A DNA stretch of 64,000 bases, taken from the NCBI GenBank assembly GCA_036852015.1, contig JAANDG010000569.1:1-64000 (forward strand), read 5' to 3'. The translations under genes and the position numbers were made by a program. The notes beneath the pieces are model-generated. The model was given only the letters and a program-made list of their open reading frames with translations. It had not been told where the DNA came from and ran no database searches. Shown here piece after piece: positions 14,001 through 26,600 of the stretch. The DNA is from Pelodera strongyloides. Taxonomy: Eukaryota; Nematoda; Chromadorea; Rhabditida; Rhabditidae. The number at the start of each line of letters is the position of its first letter. Position 1 is the first letter of the stretch.

Positions 14001-17000
14001 TCACCGATATTGATCGTTTATCGGAAGTTTTATGCCAAATGGGATGTGGATCTATTTATTTCACTAATAAACGAAAAGCAGCTGATAAGACCGGTAGGAA
14101 TTTGAATTTGAATACATCAGCTTGCGCGAAGACTAAATAGGCATACACCAGTACTAAATAAAAAAGCACGCGACGCGCCATTGCTTCGCCAGCTCTCGCG
14201 TAGGAAAACATAAAATTCGCGAGAACATGGCGAGTAGTAATGCTTGGACGAGGTTTGCGCGGCGAGGTATGCAATATTTTTTTCGCCGCGCACAATGGGG
14301 TTAGAAGCTTCACGTAGTATCAACGCCAATTTATAGCAAGTTTGCTCGTTGAGACTTCAAAGTTAGACTCATTACCCGCACAGCCGTATTGAAATGTAAT
14401 GGTGACTAATTGTAATGTAGGGCAATTTTTGGTACACACTAACTATCTTACTTATTCTCATTGCCTAATTACCAGGGCGTGCTCGAAAAGGGCGGCGTTG
14501 CTCAAAGTGTTGGCCGGCAAGCAAATGGAACATGGTTTGCACACAGAGAAGTTGGTTTGATAATAAATATTATTTATAATAGGGTAGGAATTCTCACCTT
14601 ATTTATCGCACTGAACATACATAATTATTAGTTTGTAATAACAAAATATGTAGTCGGATTGGGCGCAATGCGCACGACAATGTTTTTTGATTATTGTTTT
14701 TATATTTTCTTTTTAGCTGTCCTATGGTGATAGAGAAATTCAACAGTTTTCTTGTAGAACAAAGTAGTCGAGAAATTCTTCAACCAAGCACAACGTTTCA
14801 TTCCTAATGCCAATTTCTCTGCGGCAGAAATGTGGCATGTAAGTTTTTTTCATTTTTCTTTATTTTTAAATATATGAAGTGGATAGCTTATTATTTACAA
14901 TAAACTTATAAAACGTGATTTATAGCTCGTAAAAGTCCATGTTCCTTCATAAATCGACATTCGGGTTTTGAAGCGAGTAGAAAAGGGCTTTCGGGGAAAA
15001 TACGGAATAAAATGAGTAACTGGAAACTTTCGGAAAATACTTCTTTAGGTTATATCGTATCTCCCAGGAGGACACTATGCTCCACATTGCGATGCCGAAA
15101 AGGGAAATCCACCGAGTAAAACTATGGAAAGACTTGGAAACCGAGTCTTGTCCTTTTTCGTCATGCTCAAACCAGCTACACGGGGAGGAGGTGGGTATTA
15201 TTTGGTGGTCCGCAGGCTACAGTATACAAAGATTGATGGACTGATGAAACACTATCAGTAGCAACTATTTGCTTCACTTGATCTGAATGTTACTGTACTA
15301 CCACAGTTTACTAAGTGATGAACTACTTTTTACGGCATGCTAGTCTGCTGCATACAGTATACTGTATGAAACTGCGACTTAGCCCGAATGTTACCATAAT
15401 GACTATATTAGTTTACCGTAATATCTGATTTTTTACAGTAGTTCAGGCACTGTGTTCCCCAAGTTAAACGTGACCATCAAAGCAGAACCAGGTGATGCGA
15501 TGCTTTGGACAAATTTACACGTGAATGGCAAAATTGTAAGATGATAATATTGTCTTTGTATACTCTGGCCCTCAGGCGCGCAGCGCGGAAATTCGTAGCC
15601 GCGTCCGCAAGAAAAGATTGCAAATTTGCATTGAAAAATTCGAGACACGGAGAAACCTCTTTTATGCCATCTCAGAAACCATCTCTTTTCCGCGGACGCG
15701 GTTACGCATTTCCGCGCTGCGCGCCTGAGAACGTAATATATGTAAGAATGTAAGTCTACTGTCAGCAGTATATATTCGTAACCAATTGCCAGCATTATTT
15801 CTGTATAGGATAAAGAAACGCTTCACGGCGGGTGCCCCGTATATGAAGGAAATAAACTAGCGGCCACACTTTGGGTACGACGTATCGGCAACGAGATACG
15901 GGTTAAGGCCAAGGACGCTAGGTTAGTGGACTTCATACGGCTTACTTTTAAGCCTTACACTCGGTTTGAATCATGGAACCTATTTACGTATATCCATGTT
16001 GGCGATGTTGGGCTACCTAATAACATCATATCAATTTGATGTGTTTTTGCGCGCGGCGTCTGGTCCATCTTTAGGGAGTTGTAAACATTTATTTCTATTT
16101 ATAAAAAATGCAATGAAACCGATTAAAAATAGAATATTTTAGCGGATTCGACATAAATCGCTTCGTTCGTCCCCGAGAATTTTACGTGCCGGGTAATGGA
16201 TAAAAACACGATGATGAAGAAAATTGAGTTATAAGTCTTAAGATCATTATACTATAATCTATTTTTATGGACGTGTGTGGTATGATACTTGATACTAGTG
16301 TATTTGTTTCATTGTTCGGTAGCATATTGTAACCTTAGTTGCTTTAGCGTGCCTCCTAACTTGTACCTTATAAGTGTTAGACATTTTTTGGTACGGTTAA
16401 CCTTCGCCTTATTTTTATGCATATTAATTTTTGTTTACAGGATATTTTGGCATTCAATTGTATTTAATTTATTGCATTTAATAGTGATGAATAAATAATT
16501 ATATGAAAAAAGCATAATGACATGTGGCTTGTGCAGTTATGTCGGAGAACCGCTTCCCATGTATTATGCAAATTGGGTCCCATTTTGTGCCGGGACAATT
16601 CAGAAGTCATGTCTCGTACCGCTTTAAAGTTGTTGCTTAGGCAATTATCGATTAAATAACTAACCATTGGGGCAGCATACTGTAGTCTCCTTGGTGGCTC
16701 CGACATGACACCATTGTTGCTCAGGGCACGAGTAGGAGGCAGAACAAGGTGACTGAATTAAAGAGGTGTAACAGCCGGTTATCGAAACTGTTTGTTGACA
16801 ACTGTATTCCCATGCATCATATGCAAATGCTACGAGTAGAATAAAAAATGGGCTAACTTTTAGTATAAACACATAGAAATGCAGTTGTGCAGCGCTTTTC
16901 TAATACGTTACAATATGTTGCACAGTGTGTATTTGCTGTAATTTGTCGTTAGAGTAGTATTGTACCTAGTTTGTAAACTTTGAATACTATATCAGTTTCA

Positions 17001-20000
17001 TATGATATCACATGCAAATTTGGTACCTTTCGGAACCATTCCGGCACAAAATTTGCATATGATATGTTGAGACGCAGGTATCAACGAAACGTTTCACAAA
17101 CTAGGCACAATACTGTGTTACCAAAATTTATTCATGAAAAACTGACCAATTTCACCGAATGTTGCAATGAAGAGAATGTGATCGGGCAAGGATCGACTTG
17201 TACGGGACACCGGGCCTCGCAATCGGAAAGAGCCAGGAAATTGTTCTGAATAATTGGTAAATTTTTGATTAATCTTTTTCGAAACTTTTGTAATTACATA
17301 GATCAGTGAGAGAAAATATGTACACGAATGTTTGTCAAGAAGATATACAGAAGACTTATATAGATATAAGGCGACAGACATGAAGTTGAAATATGATAGT
17401 TTTTGTTGAACTTCTGCTTATGAGCAGCCCTGTGCCAACACTCCAAAATTGTCTAAATAAAGCCTCACACTCAACGTGCAGTATGCACTGGAAACTTTGT
17501 TTTTCAAAATTGTTACTTCCAATGATAAAATAAATAAAAATCAATTTTTCTCACCCCATTTCCACGTAGTCCCTTGAAGATAAACGGCTGACAAGTACGA
17601 TCCACGGCATTGAAGTAATACCTAAATTTGTTGATATTATTATTCGCTGAATACCAGTTTTTTTTTGCAAAATGTAATCGATATCACCCATGCAGAATCC
17701 AGTCTGGTTCAGACTGGTAAGGATTAGTTTAAAGCGAAATCTCGGCCGGTTTTTGAAACGCATCGCGTACCACTTATCATATGCAAGTGAGCATAAATTA
17801 GAATAAAAAATAGACCCCAATTCGACCCCACTTAGCATAACTGCATAAGAATGCAGATATTTGAGATCTGTTTCAAAAACCGGCTGGTATTTCGCTTTAA
17901 ATGATTAAATTTAAAACCTTTGTAAATTCAGTGGTCCGTCTCCTTCAGTCTTTACTTGGATACAAGGGTCAACACGACCTGGGCAGCAAACGGTGGTAGA
18001 TGCGTCTGGTCCTAGAAATAAACTCATATTTTAAACCAAAAACTGTCGGTTGAGTGAATTCTTTACCGATTATCACTTGCGCAAATGTTTGCAGACCTGT
18101 TTTTCGTTTTGTTTTATTTGTATCTAATAGTAACTATCAGCCAGAGTCATAATAGAAAAACAATATGCTGAAAGGCTCTCAGGATATGCTTTCCACGCAG
18201 CTAAGACACTGCGGGTAATAAGGTAGGGGGGGGGGGGGTTTCATCAACTTTTCGGGAGTGGGGTCTTTTAAAATTGAAACATGCAATTCCAAATTCTAAC
18301 CGGGATGGCACCAGTGTGTCAGTGGGCAACTATCATCTTGATGAACACTGCACATAACGGGGCGATTGTTTCTGAAATAGAAAATTAAAGTAAAATCGCT
18401 CCCTACTCACCCTAATAGTTTAAGTGTAAACGAACAAGCGTAAGTCAACTAATATAGAATGTCAACTAATGTAAAAAAAATTTGAGAACATAATCAGTAT
18501 CATGATAAAAACGACCAGATGGAACTCTTTGGATACTTTGTCTAACTTTCACTCACGCCTTGGTTTTTCAAGAAACAGCTCTTGCCCAGCAGCCCAGCAG
18601 CCTCATTAAAGGGTACATATTTTTTATAATTTTAAATTTTAAATATAATTAAAAAAATTAAAAAACCTCAATACTGGCTCTCCTTCAGCGCATGGATTCA
18701 CCCAAACTGGACACGTGGACTCGCAGTGCTCTCTCAAAAGGAAGCTATTTTCGTTACCACCCTCTCCTAAAAATATGTCTTTACTAAATGAGTTACCGTA
18801 AGGCAAACATGTGATAAGTTTAAGTTTCGTAAGTAAACCTCTCAGTAAACGGTCTTCATCAAGGGTGAGGCTCACAAGGAATCGAACTGTATTAGCAAAT
18901 CATATTTTGATAATCTTCAGTCATATTGATTTTCTCATATCCTGAGCCGTCAAAAATTCTAGCATAGTCATATTTCTGCAAATCAATTTACGCTTGCGCT
19001 GATATCTAAACAGGAGTAAATAAAATCCGAACACCCGTGTAAGGGTTACAAAGGGTTAATGCATTATTTTATATCATTATTTTATCAAATACAAGTTAAA
19101 ATAAAACAAAAACTTGTCTTCTGTACCTCTATAAGTGAATGGCTGACATTGCCTAGTGTTCGAGTTGTAGAACCACCGCTGGATTCCGTGTGAGCCGGTG
19201 CCTTCCGATACGGAAACAACACAGGGATCACCCTAGAAAATATGAGTTACAAAAAAAAGTTGAGTTCAACTGTATCTGCCTGAGCTCGTGTGAGCAGCTT
19301 TTCACCGCAACCGAAATTGCTACCGAATTACAGTTATCGAGAAGCAAAGAGAGTGTGAGGGAGAGAGAGGGAAAGAGAGAGAGAGTGAGAGTGAGAAAAA
19401 AAGAGAGGGAGAGAGAGAGAGCGAGCGAGCCGAAGGGACAGAGAGTGAGAGAGAGAGAGAGAGAGAGAAATATTACAACGATTTTACCTGCGATGGGCAG
19501 CACACCGTAGAAGCTTCATCGAATCCGAGATGGCAGAAATAACCATTAGCGCAAGTTGATGCGTGGTTACATCTGAACGAAAATGTTTTCTTTATTTAAT
19601 AATGCAGCAGTTTTAGCCACTCATAGCCTGCGATGAGAAACTTGGAGTGCAAGCGGCGCGAGTATGGCGTGCAAATTATGTTTTACATGCTACTACGTTG
19701 TCAAATGCATTTTACACACCTTCTCACGCGGCTCGAACGCCAACTTTGGTAAGTGTGTGAAATAGAACAAAAGTGCCAAAGGTACTACCTAATTGTAAAC
19801 AGAAAAAAAAACATAAATAAAAAAAACCAAAGGGAGATAATAATATTAATTAAGAAGTTACTTGAGCGGCTTCTGGTCCATTCCAAGTATAGGAATTCCA
19901 ATCGCACACGGATTGGTCCACACTGGGCATCGGGCCTGAACGTAGGGTTATACGGTTTTCCACAACGTCACCGGCACGAATTTGGATAATTCCGCGGTTG

Positions 20001-23000
20001 CGTCGCGCACCCATGGCGCATAAATGGCACACTTTCTTGATGCGGCGCAATGCTCGTCGCACTTGTGTCAATAGGGACTTACGTCATTCGCGCTAAATAC
20101 GTACGAAATTGGCTCCGCGCACCTAGCCGGCGGAATAGGTCGCAGGTGTTAGAGTCGTCAGTCAGTACAAAAAAATTAAAGTAATTATCTCTAGTTAACC
20201 TCAAAGCAATTGCTCAACTACCGTACCTCGCATTGCTCCATTGACAAAAAGTTGTTCGTATTTCCTTTCGCTCCCAAATAATTGAAAGTGAGACACTTCC
20301 TTTGATGCGCGTCGTAGTAAAATCTAGAAAAGCTCATACTTTCATAACGGCATCTTGACATATTGTTGGTTTTGCTTACGACATTTGCTCGCAGACATTC
20401 ATTTGTACATAAAACTTATATTGAGGAAATTGCAAACACCATATAATTATCAGCTCAAAATAACTCTGCGATGCCACGTATTTTTCTCATAAATTGTATG
20501 TGCACTGTACATAATAAATTATTATTATTATAAGCATTATATTTGTTGCTGACTTAATTATACACCAAAAGGTAATTACCCACTACCATACCTCGTAAGC
20601 GAGTCTCTGCCCTCTCCTTTGTCCATAGTCTCTTGGCAAGGTGAACTTCCTAAAGGTTCAAAATACGTTTCAAAGATGTGATTTAGGAAACGTTTATATC
20701 GGCAAGCAGTTCATCTTCTTTTTCATTAGGCTTAACTTAATATTCAGCTATCATAGCTGCTGTTATAATCGTGCTACAGGTAAATGATAATCATATTTTT
20801 GCTCACCAGTAACTGCTCGCCTATAGAATCATAATTAGCATAGTTAATGCAAAAACGCATTACTTTTTAAAGACATAAGTTATAAGTTACTCACAAAACA
20901 TCAAACTATATGTAGTACAATGAACATTAGAGAACACACAAATCGTGATTGTTTTAAAAGCTTGATCACGATAAACTCAAAAGCATAAAGAGAGCAAGTG
21001 GTAAAATTTCCGACACGGCAAAGAACATAAACTTCTAAAGGAAAGATTTTACTTATTAGTTAGCAGCACACTGAAATAAGAAGCTGTCCAATAAGTGAGA
21101 AAAAGTTTAATCGAAATAAGATACTTTTGAACGAACAGTTACAAAAAACTCTCTGGCGTTCTTATATGTATAGCAGTATCGAGTACACCAGAATTCTTAT
21201 GCAGCTTATGCAAATGAATATAAATTATAATAAAAAACGAGCTAAATTCGTGCAACGCTGCATAAGTACGTAAGAATTCAGCTCTCTAAAAACCGGCCAG
21301 TATTTCGCTTTAAAGTGTGCGGATATTTATAATGCACAATATTCACAATAGTGATTGGTCTATTTGTGTACTCTTTCAAGGGAAATTGTAGTCTGATCAA
21401 ATCTTATGAACTAATGTTCACTAAGGTTAGGCTAACCAATAAGTTATATAGAACGCATACACAATCCGCATCCGCACTAATACACAGGAATCGAAAATTG
21501 CAGAAAGCGCAGAAATTCGCACGTAGCCGGTCATCAACATTTACCGACCATTTCGAGACTATGTGGTGACCAGTTGACGACGGTTTTTCGAGAAAATTGG
21601 ACATCACGGGCAGCCCACGAAATAAAAGTGGAAACCGTCGACAAATGGTTTCCTATGTAATGAGACACATTTTAAATTGTAAGTAGTAGTTGACACAGAT
21701 TTGTCAAAGGAGGAATTAAAGCGAAATGCTAGCCCCTTTGGAAAATTTGCATATGATAAGTAAATCCTATGTATCCTATGCTAATTTTGTACGATCGTCC
21801 ACGGCAATCGTACAAAATTAGCATAGGATACATAGGATTTGCTTATCATATGCAAATTTTCCAAAGAGGCTAGCATTTCGCTTTAAGTGCATTGATAAAG
21901 TGTACTGTTATAAGTTATAAGAAGTAATGATTAGCCCAGTCCAGTCCAGCATAAGCATTTAATGTCGAAAAGATGTGCAGATGTTTAGTGTAGATTTTTG
22001 CAATTAATGTAAAATTAAAATCAGTATTTTCTTTCAGGAACTTTCATACAATTTGTTGTAAGAAGTAAGCAATATAGAAGAGGAGTTGTGCAAATGTTTA
22101 GAGCCGTTTTTAATATAAAACATACATATTTTCTGTGAGTAGTATTTGCAAGCTGTGACCACGCCACCATCCCACCTACCTCAAGTAAAAAGTCCAATAT
22201 CGGTCGATCCCGGGGATTGATGCTCAGGCACCGGACTACGGTAGTGCGTGCGAACGTGCATCTTTTGAACATAAAGAAAATGCACATCCACCGAACGAAA
22301 AGACAGTGGAAAAGAGTTCCGTCACCAAAATAAAACGCCTGAAATACCCATTAGGCACCCGAGTGGTTGGTTAGTAAAGACACACAGAAATGTTAAACCT
22401 CGGCGGGCAGAGATATCTATTTTTATTTAGTTATTGATTTTTATTACGACATCATTTTCGGAATGTGATATTTTGTATAAAATGTGCATAGGTATTATAA
22501 TTTACTGATTTTTATATGCGATATCAGTATGGATATCTGTATGAAACAGTGTATCACTTTCGACCTTACTTTCAACATAAGGACTGTTTTTCCAAGTAAA
22601 ATATCCGAGTTTATAATAGAGGGAATTCGCACGCATCACAAGGATTAGTAAACCAAGAGACCAGATTTGCAAAAAACGAACAAAAATCAATAAACTCGAA
22701 AAAATAGATAGAAAATCAATAATCAGTTGGAAATCAAAAACATCGTCTAGAAACAGGTGAAAAGGTCGTAAAAAAGACTCTCTTCCTACAATCATTCTTG
22801 AAAAAGTGCTCACAAAAACAATAAACATAGTTTCCGTAGAAAATATTTCGAAACTGTTTTAACCTACCTAGGGCTTGACAGCATACTGATGTGACTTGGT
22901 TAGCTCCAACATGGCAGTAATGACCGGCCGGGCACACGTTCGGATTCAGGGCCGAACACTGGACCGTAACACCACTTGACCGGTATGGGGTACCGATACG

Positions 23001-23606
23001 GCATGGGTTTACTGTAATTGAAATTAGCATATATTATCATCGTAGATATTGGTTACGGTATCATGCACTATTTAACTAACGGTATGGTATGGCGACACAT
23101 GGTATGTGGTTACTGTACTGTGCATTATAATACACGATTGCACAGTGATTACGATATTTGACACGATCTATGCAAATACGCACATGAAAATTGACAACAT
23201 GCAAACCTTGGTAAAGAGGATGTAATAAGAAAAGTATACAAAAAGTCCCTTAAAATAGTAGGAAGTAGAATAGAATTGGAAGAAAGAAGCAATGGAATTT
23301 ATATTTCAGAGATGAAAAGGGTCAGTCAACTATACAAACATACCCAAGCACGAATTCTCGCATTCTTGTCTTGAAATGAAATTATTTTCATTTCCTTGAA
23401 GTCCTTTGTACGTACACTGTTGACACTGCTGGGACAGAGGGTTGAAGTACCAGCTAAATCACTGTTGTAAGATAATTATTTTTAAGTCCTTTGACTTGGA
23501 ATCCGGAAATTCTATAGAATAGGTTAAAAGTACGGCATTGTCACTTAGAATCAAGAACTGATTTTAGCCTTATTTTACGATATCCATCAGAAAAAATAGT
23601 GAACAA

Positions 23607-23667
<61 letters not shown>

Positions 23668-26600
23668 AAGGGATAGGTTCATCTCAAATCACCTCTCTTT
23701 TTATTGTTTTCATTGATAATAGCACAAATATCATATCGTAAAAAGAGTTACTGTATGTAATTAAAAAAGGTGTTTTTGGTTCTATGGAGAATACACAAAA
23801 AGAAAATAATTCACAGTGTTATTTCAATGACGATGACGAGACAAAAAGAGAACAATTCATATTTTAATACCTTTCGGAAGCCATTGAAAGCACAATTACT
23901 TCCATCAGTCAGAAATTTTCACGAAGTAATATTTTTATTTCAAGCAGGACCAAAAAAATTGCCCCGTCTTCGTTCTACTCAATGCTCAGATATTTAAAAA
24001 GGGCTAACATCAGACATTTAGACCAGCATTTGTTTTTGTTCTAGTAGTAGATGCTTGATGTCCTGGTTGTTAAATTATTCACTATTTTATTTGTTTGTCA
24101 CAATGAGAATTAAGTCAACCACAGAACAATAGGCCTCGCAGAAGAAGCTGCCTTTATTGGAAACAGGTGATCGGAAGCCAAAATCTAAACGCAAAAACTA
24201 ATACCGTACATAGATCGCGCGGGCTAACGGCAATTAGCCAAGAGCGAATTAAATGATACCCACACGGGAAATAATGACCTGCCGAGTGTAGTTTGTAGCT
24301 TGGCTAATTGCCATTGGCCTCACGATCTTTGTACGGTATTAGTTTTTGCGTTTAGATTTTGGCTTCCGATCACCTAGCTTCCAATGACGGAAGCTTCTTC
24401 TGCGAGGCGTTTTGTTTTGTGATTGATTTAATTTTCATTGTGAATGATATGTGTGCTATTATCAATAAAAACAATAAAAAGAGAGGTGATTTGAGATGAA
24501 CCTATCCCTTTAAATGCTGGAAGTACTATTCGTTCAAGACCAAAACCTTTTGCGCATTCGTTAATTCGACGTTAATTAACTACAAATAACGTTAATATGG
24601 ACGTTAATTTAATAACGTTAACGTTAAGTAGAGGAAGACAAATAATTATTAACGAAGAATGTAAAGACAAAGGATTTCGGTGAAAAATCGGCTATTTTCT
24701 ATCGACAAAACTGTACGTTGCATATATTTTTCTCATGAATTGTATGTGTGCGTAATAAATTATTATTATTATTATATTAAACCAGCCGTTCGAAGAGCCC
24801 TACGGGCTCTTCTCCGACTGGAGGAATCGGCCTTCGGCCGATTGTTACCCTATTTAAAAAAAAGGAATTTATTCAAACGTAAAAAAAGATGTTCATTTAC
24901 GTTTATGTGGGAACGTATAATATGGTTCTGGACTTCATGCAAATTTGCAAATTTGCTATTGCTATTGCTCTTCTATCTCCTATAAGATCCTCCTCCCATA
25001 AGCTAGCGTAGCTCAACAGGTAGAGCGTTGGACTGTGAATCGAGAGATTGTGGGCTGCTGTGGGTTCGAATCCCGCCAGCGGCAATGATTTTGTATGCTC
25101 TTTCGATCGAAGAATTTTCTTTATGAACAGCTTTCGTTGTGCACATAAAAACAAACCCGTGACAAACTCTTCTCCTTTATATAATAAGATTATTATGCAC
25201 GATATTAATTACCGTTGAAGATTGGCGTTTCCGATTCCAATATTGAGCGGTTGTTGGCAGCGATCCATTGGGGCTAAACCGTATGTAGATTATGACTGTT
25301 AAGGCTCAAATTGCTGGACTTAGGAAATGGGTGAACCCATCTGGAGACCGTTCACTGGTTTTTCGTGTGCTAGCCCATTTGCTGACCAATTCGTGACCAT
25401 GTGGTGACCAAGTTTCGTCGAAAACCGTCAGCAACTGGTCACTAACCAGTCAACAAATGTTTTTATGGTGAAAAGTGAAAACCATTCGGTGACGGGCCAA
25501 CGACGGGGTTTTCTGTGGCTTCGCGATTATTCCGTTTTGCTGTGATGTCATTTTCTAAGGTCATTTTGTGGCCATCGACTTTGCTAGGTGTGCCAGCTTT
25601 TTGGAAATCAACTACCTTATTTTAAATTTTAATACATAACATAACACTAAAAGACTACTCCTCATAGGCACTATGAAGACTGCACTCATGCATAAATCAA
25701 TTCCCAAATTAGCATATAATACTAACATGGTTTCGGGCAACAAGTGGTTGTTTGTCCATTATTTCCAACATGACAGTAATAACCATTTCCGCAAGAACTT
25801 TGCCCCGCAGCGCATTGAACTAGGGGGCCAGTTGTCTGAACCGCACAAGGATTCGGAGATTCTAAATAAGAATAAATTATTATATGGGATGTGTCAGACA
25901 GTGTCAAGAGATGTCAAGTGGTGTCTCTAATAACAATTTGCGTATGTCGCGAACTTTTGCAAAAATTTGATGTGAAGCCTAAATATTACTTCGAAATTTG
26001 GATTTTTTTCGAAATGCATGATCATGACTGTTGATGTTTTGATCATCATGGTACAGTATTTATACCAAACTAGTAATAATCTGACAGTTTTTTACAGATA
26101 CTGTAGTATTCCTGGAGTGACATTTTGACACATATGACCGCATTGACATCTCTTGACACTGTTATTTCGAACATAAACCAAGCAGAAAGAGTAAGAAAGC
26201 AATAACCGTAACCTTGCCCCAAGCCATAACCCCCATTGCGCATACAAGTGAAGTGAATACCACCACCATTTGCATAAAATCAAGCATTTCAACCTTAGGT
26301 TCATAAATTGTATATAGTACCTTAGAGACAGAAAATACTTGCGTGCATGCTATCCCAAATGCAGTAAAGATAAGTTTTAAAATAATAGTTTTAGTGTGAG
26401 TAAACTCTCGCTGCCAGTTACCCAGTAAAGCATTAGTATTAGATTATTGTGTTAATAGAGAACACAAATTTGTTTAAAAAGTAGAGTAATTTAAGCATGC
26501 GGTCATGAGGCAAGCCTGGGTGAGGTGCATGCACTAGTTCTTCATGCCTGGGACCATTATGCGAGGTGCATGCGCTGTTGCCTAGCCTTGGCGATGTGCA

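Noticed and set aside
19190..19510. Arg/Glu- and Ser/Leu-rich frames over GA tracts here, at 36405, 38648 and 42446
   Set aside because: Translations of microsatellites, not genes.
22180..22235. Exon-like segment of the Kunitz gene (RCLSINPRDRPILDFLLE)
   Set aside because: Good splice sites and one Cys, but it exits in phase 0 while the next Kunitz exon needs phase 1. Skipping it gives a perfect join.
23581..23664. CRISPR-like or coding meaning of the TG tract
   Set aside because: Plain dinucleotide microsatellite; no CRISPR array or prokaryotic feature occurs in the window.
25002..25084. A functional histidine tRNA
   Set aside because: Acceptor stem pairs poorly, the anticodon stem has a mismatch, and the variable region is long. 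Kept only as tRNA-like.
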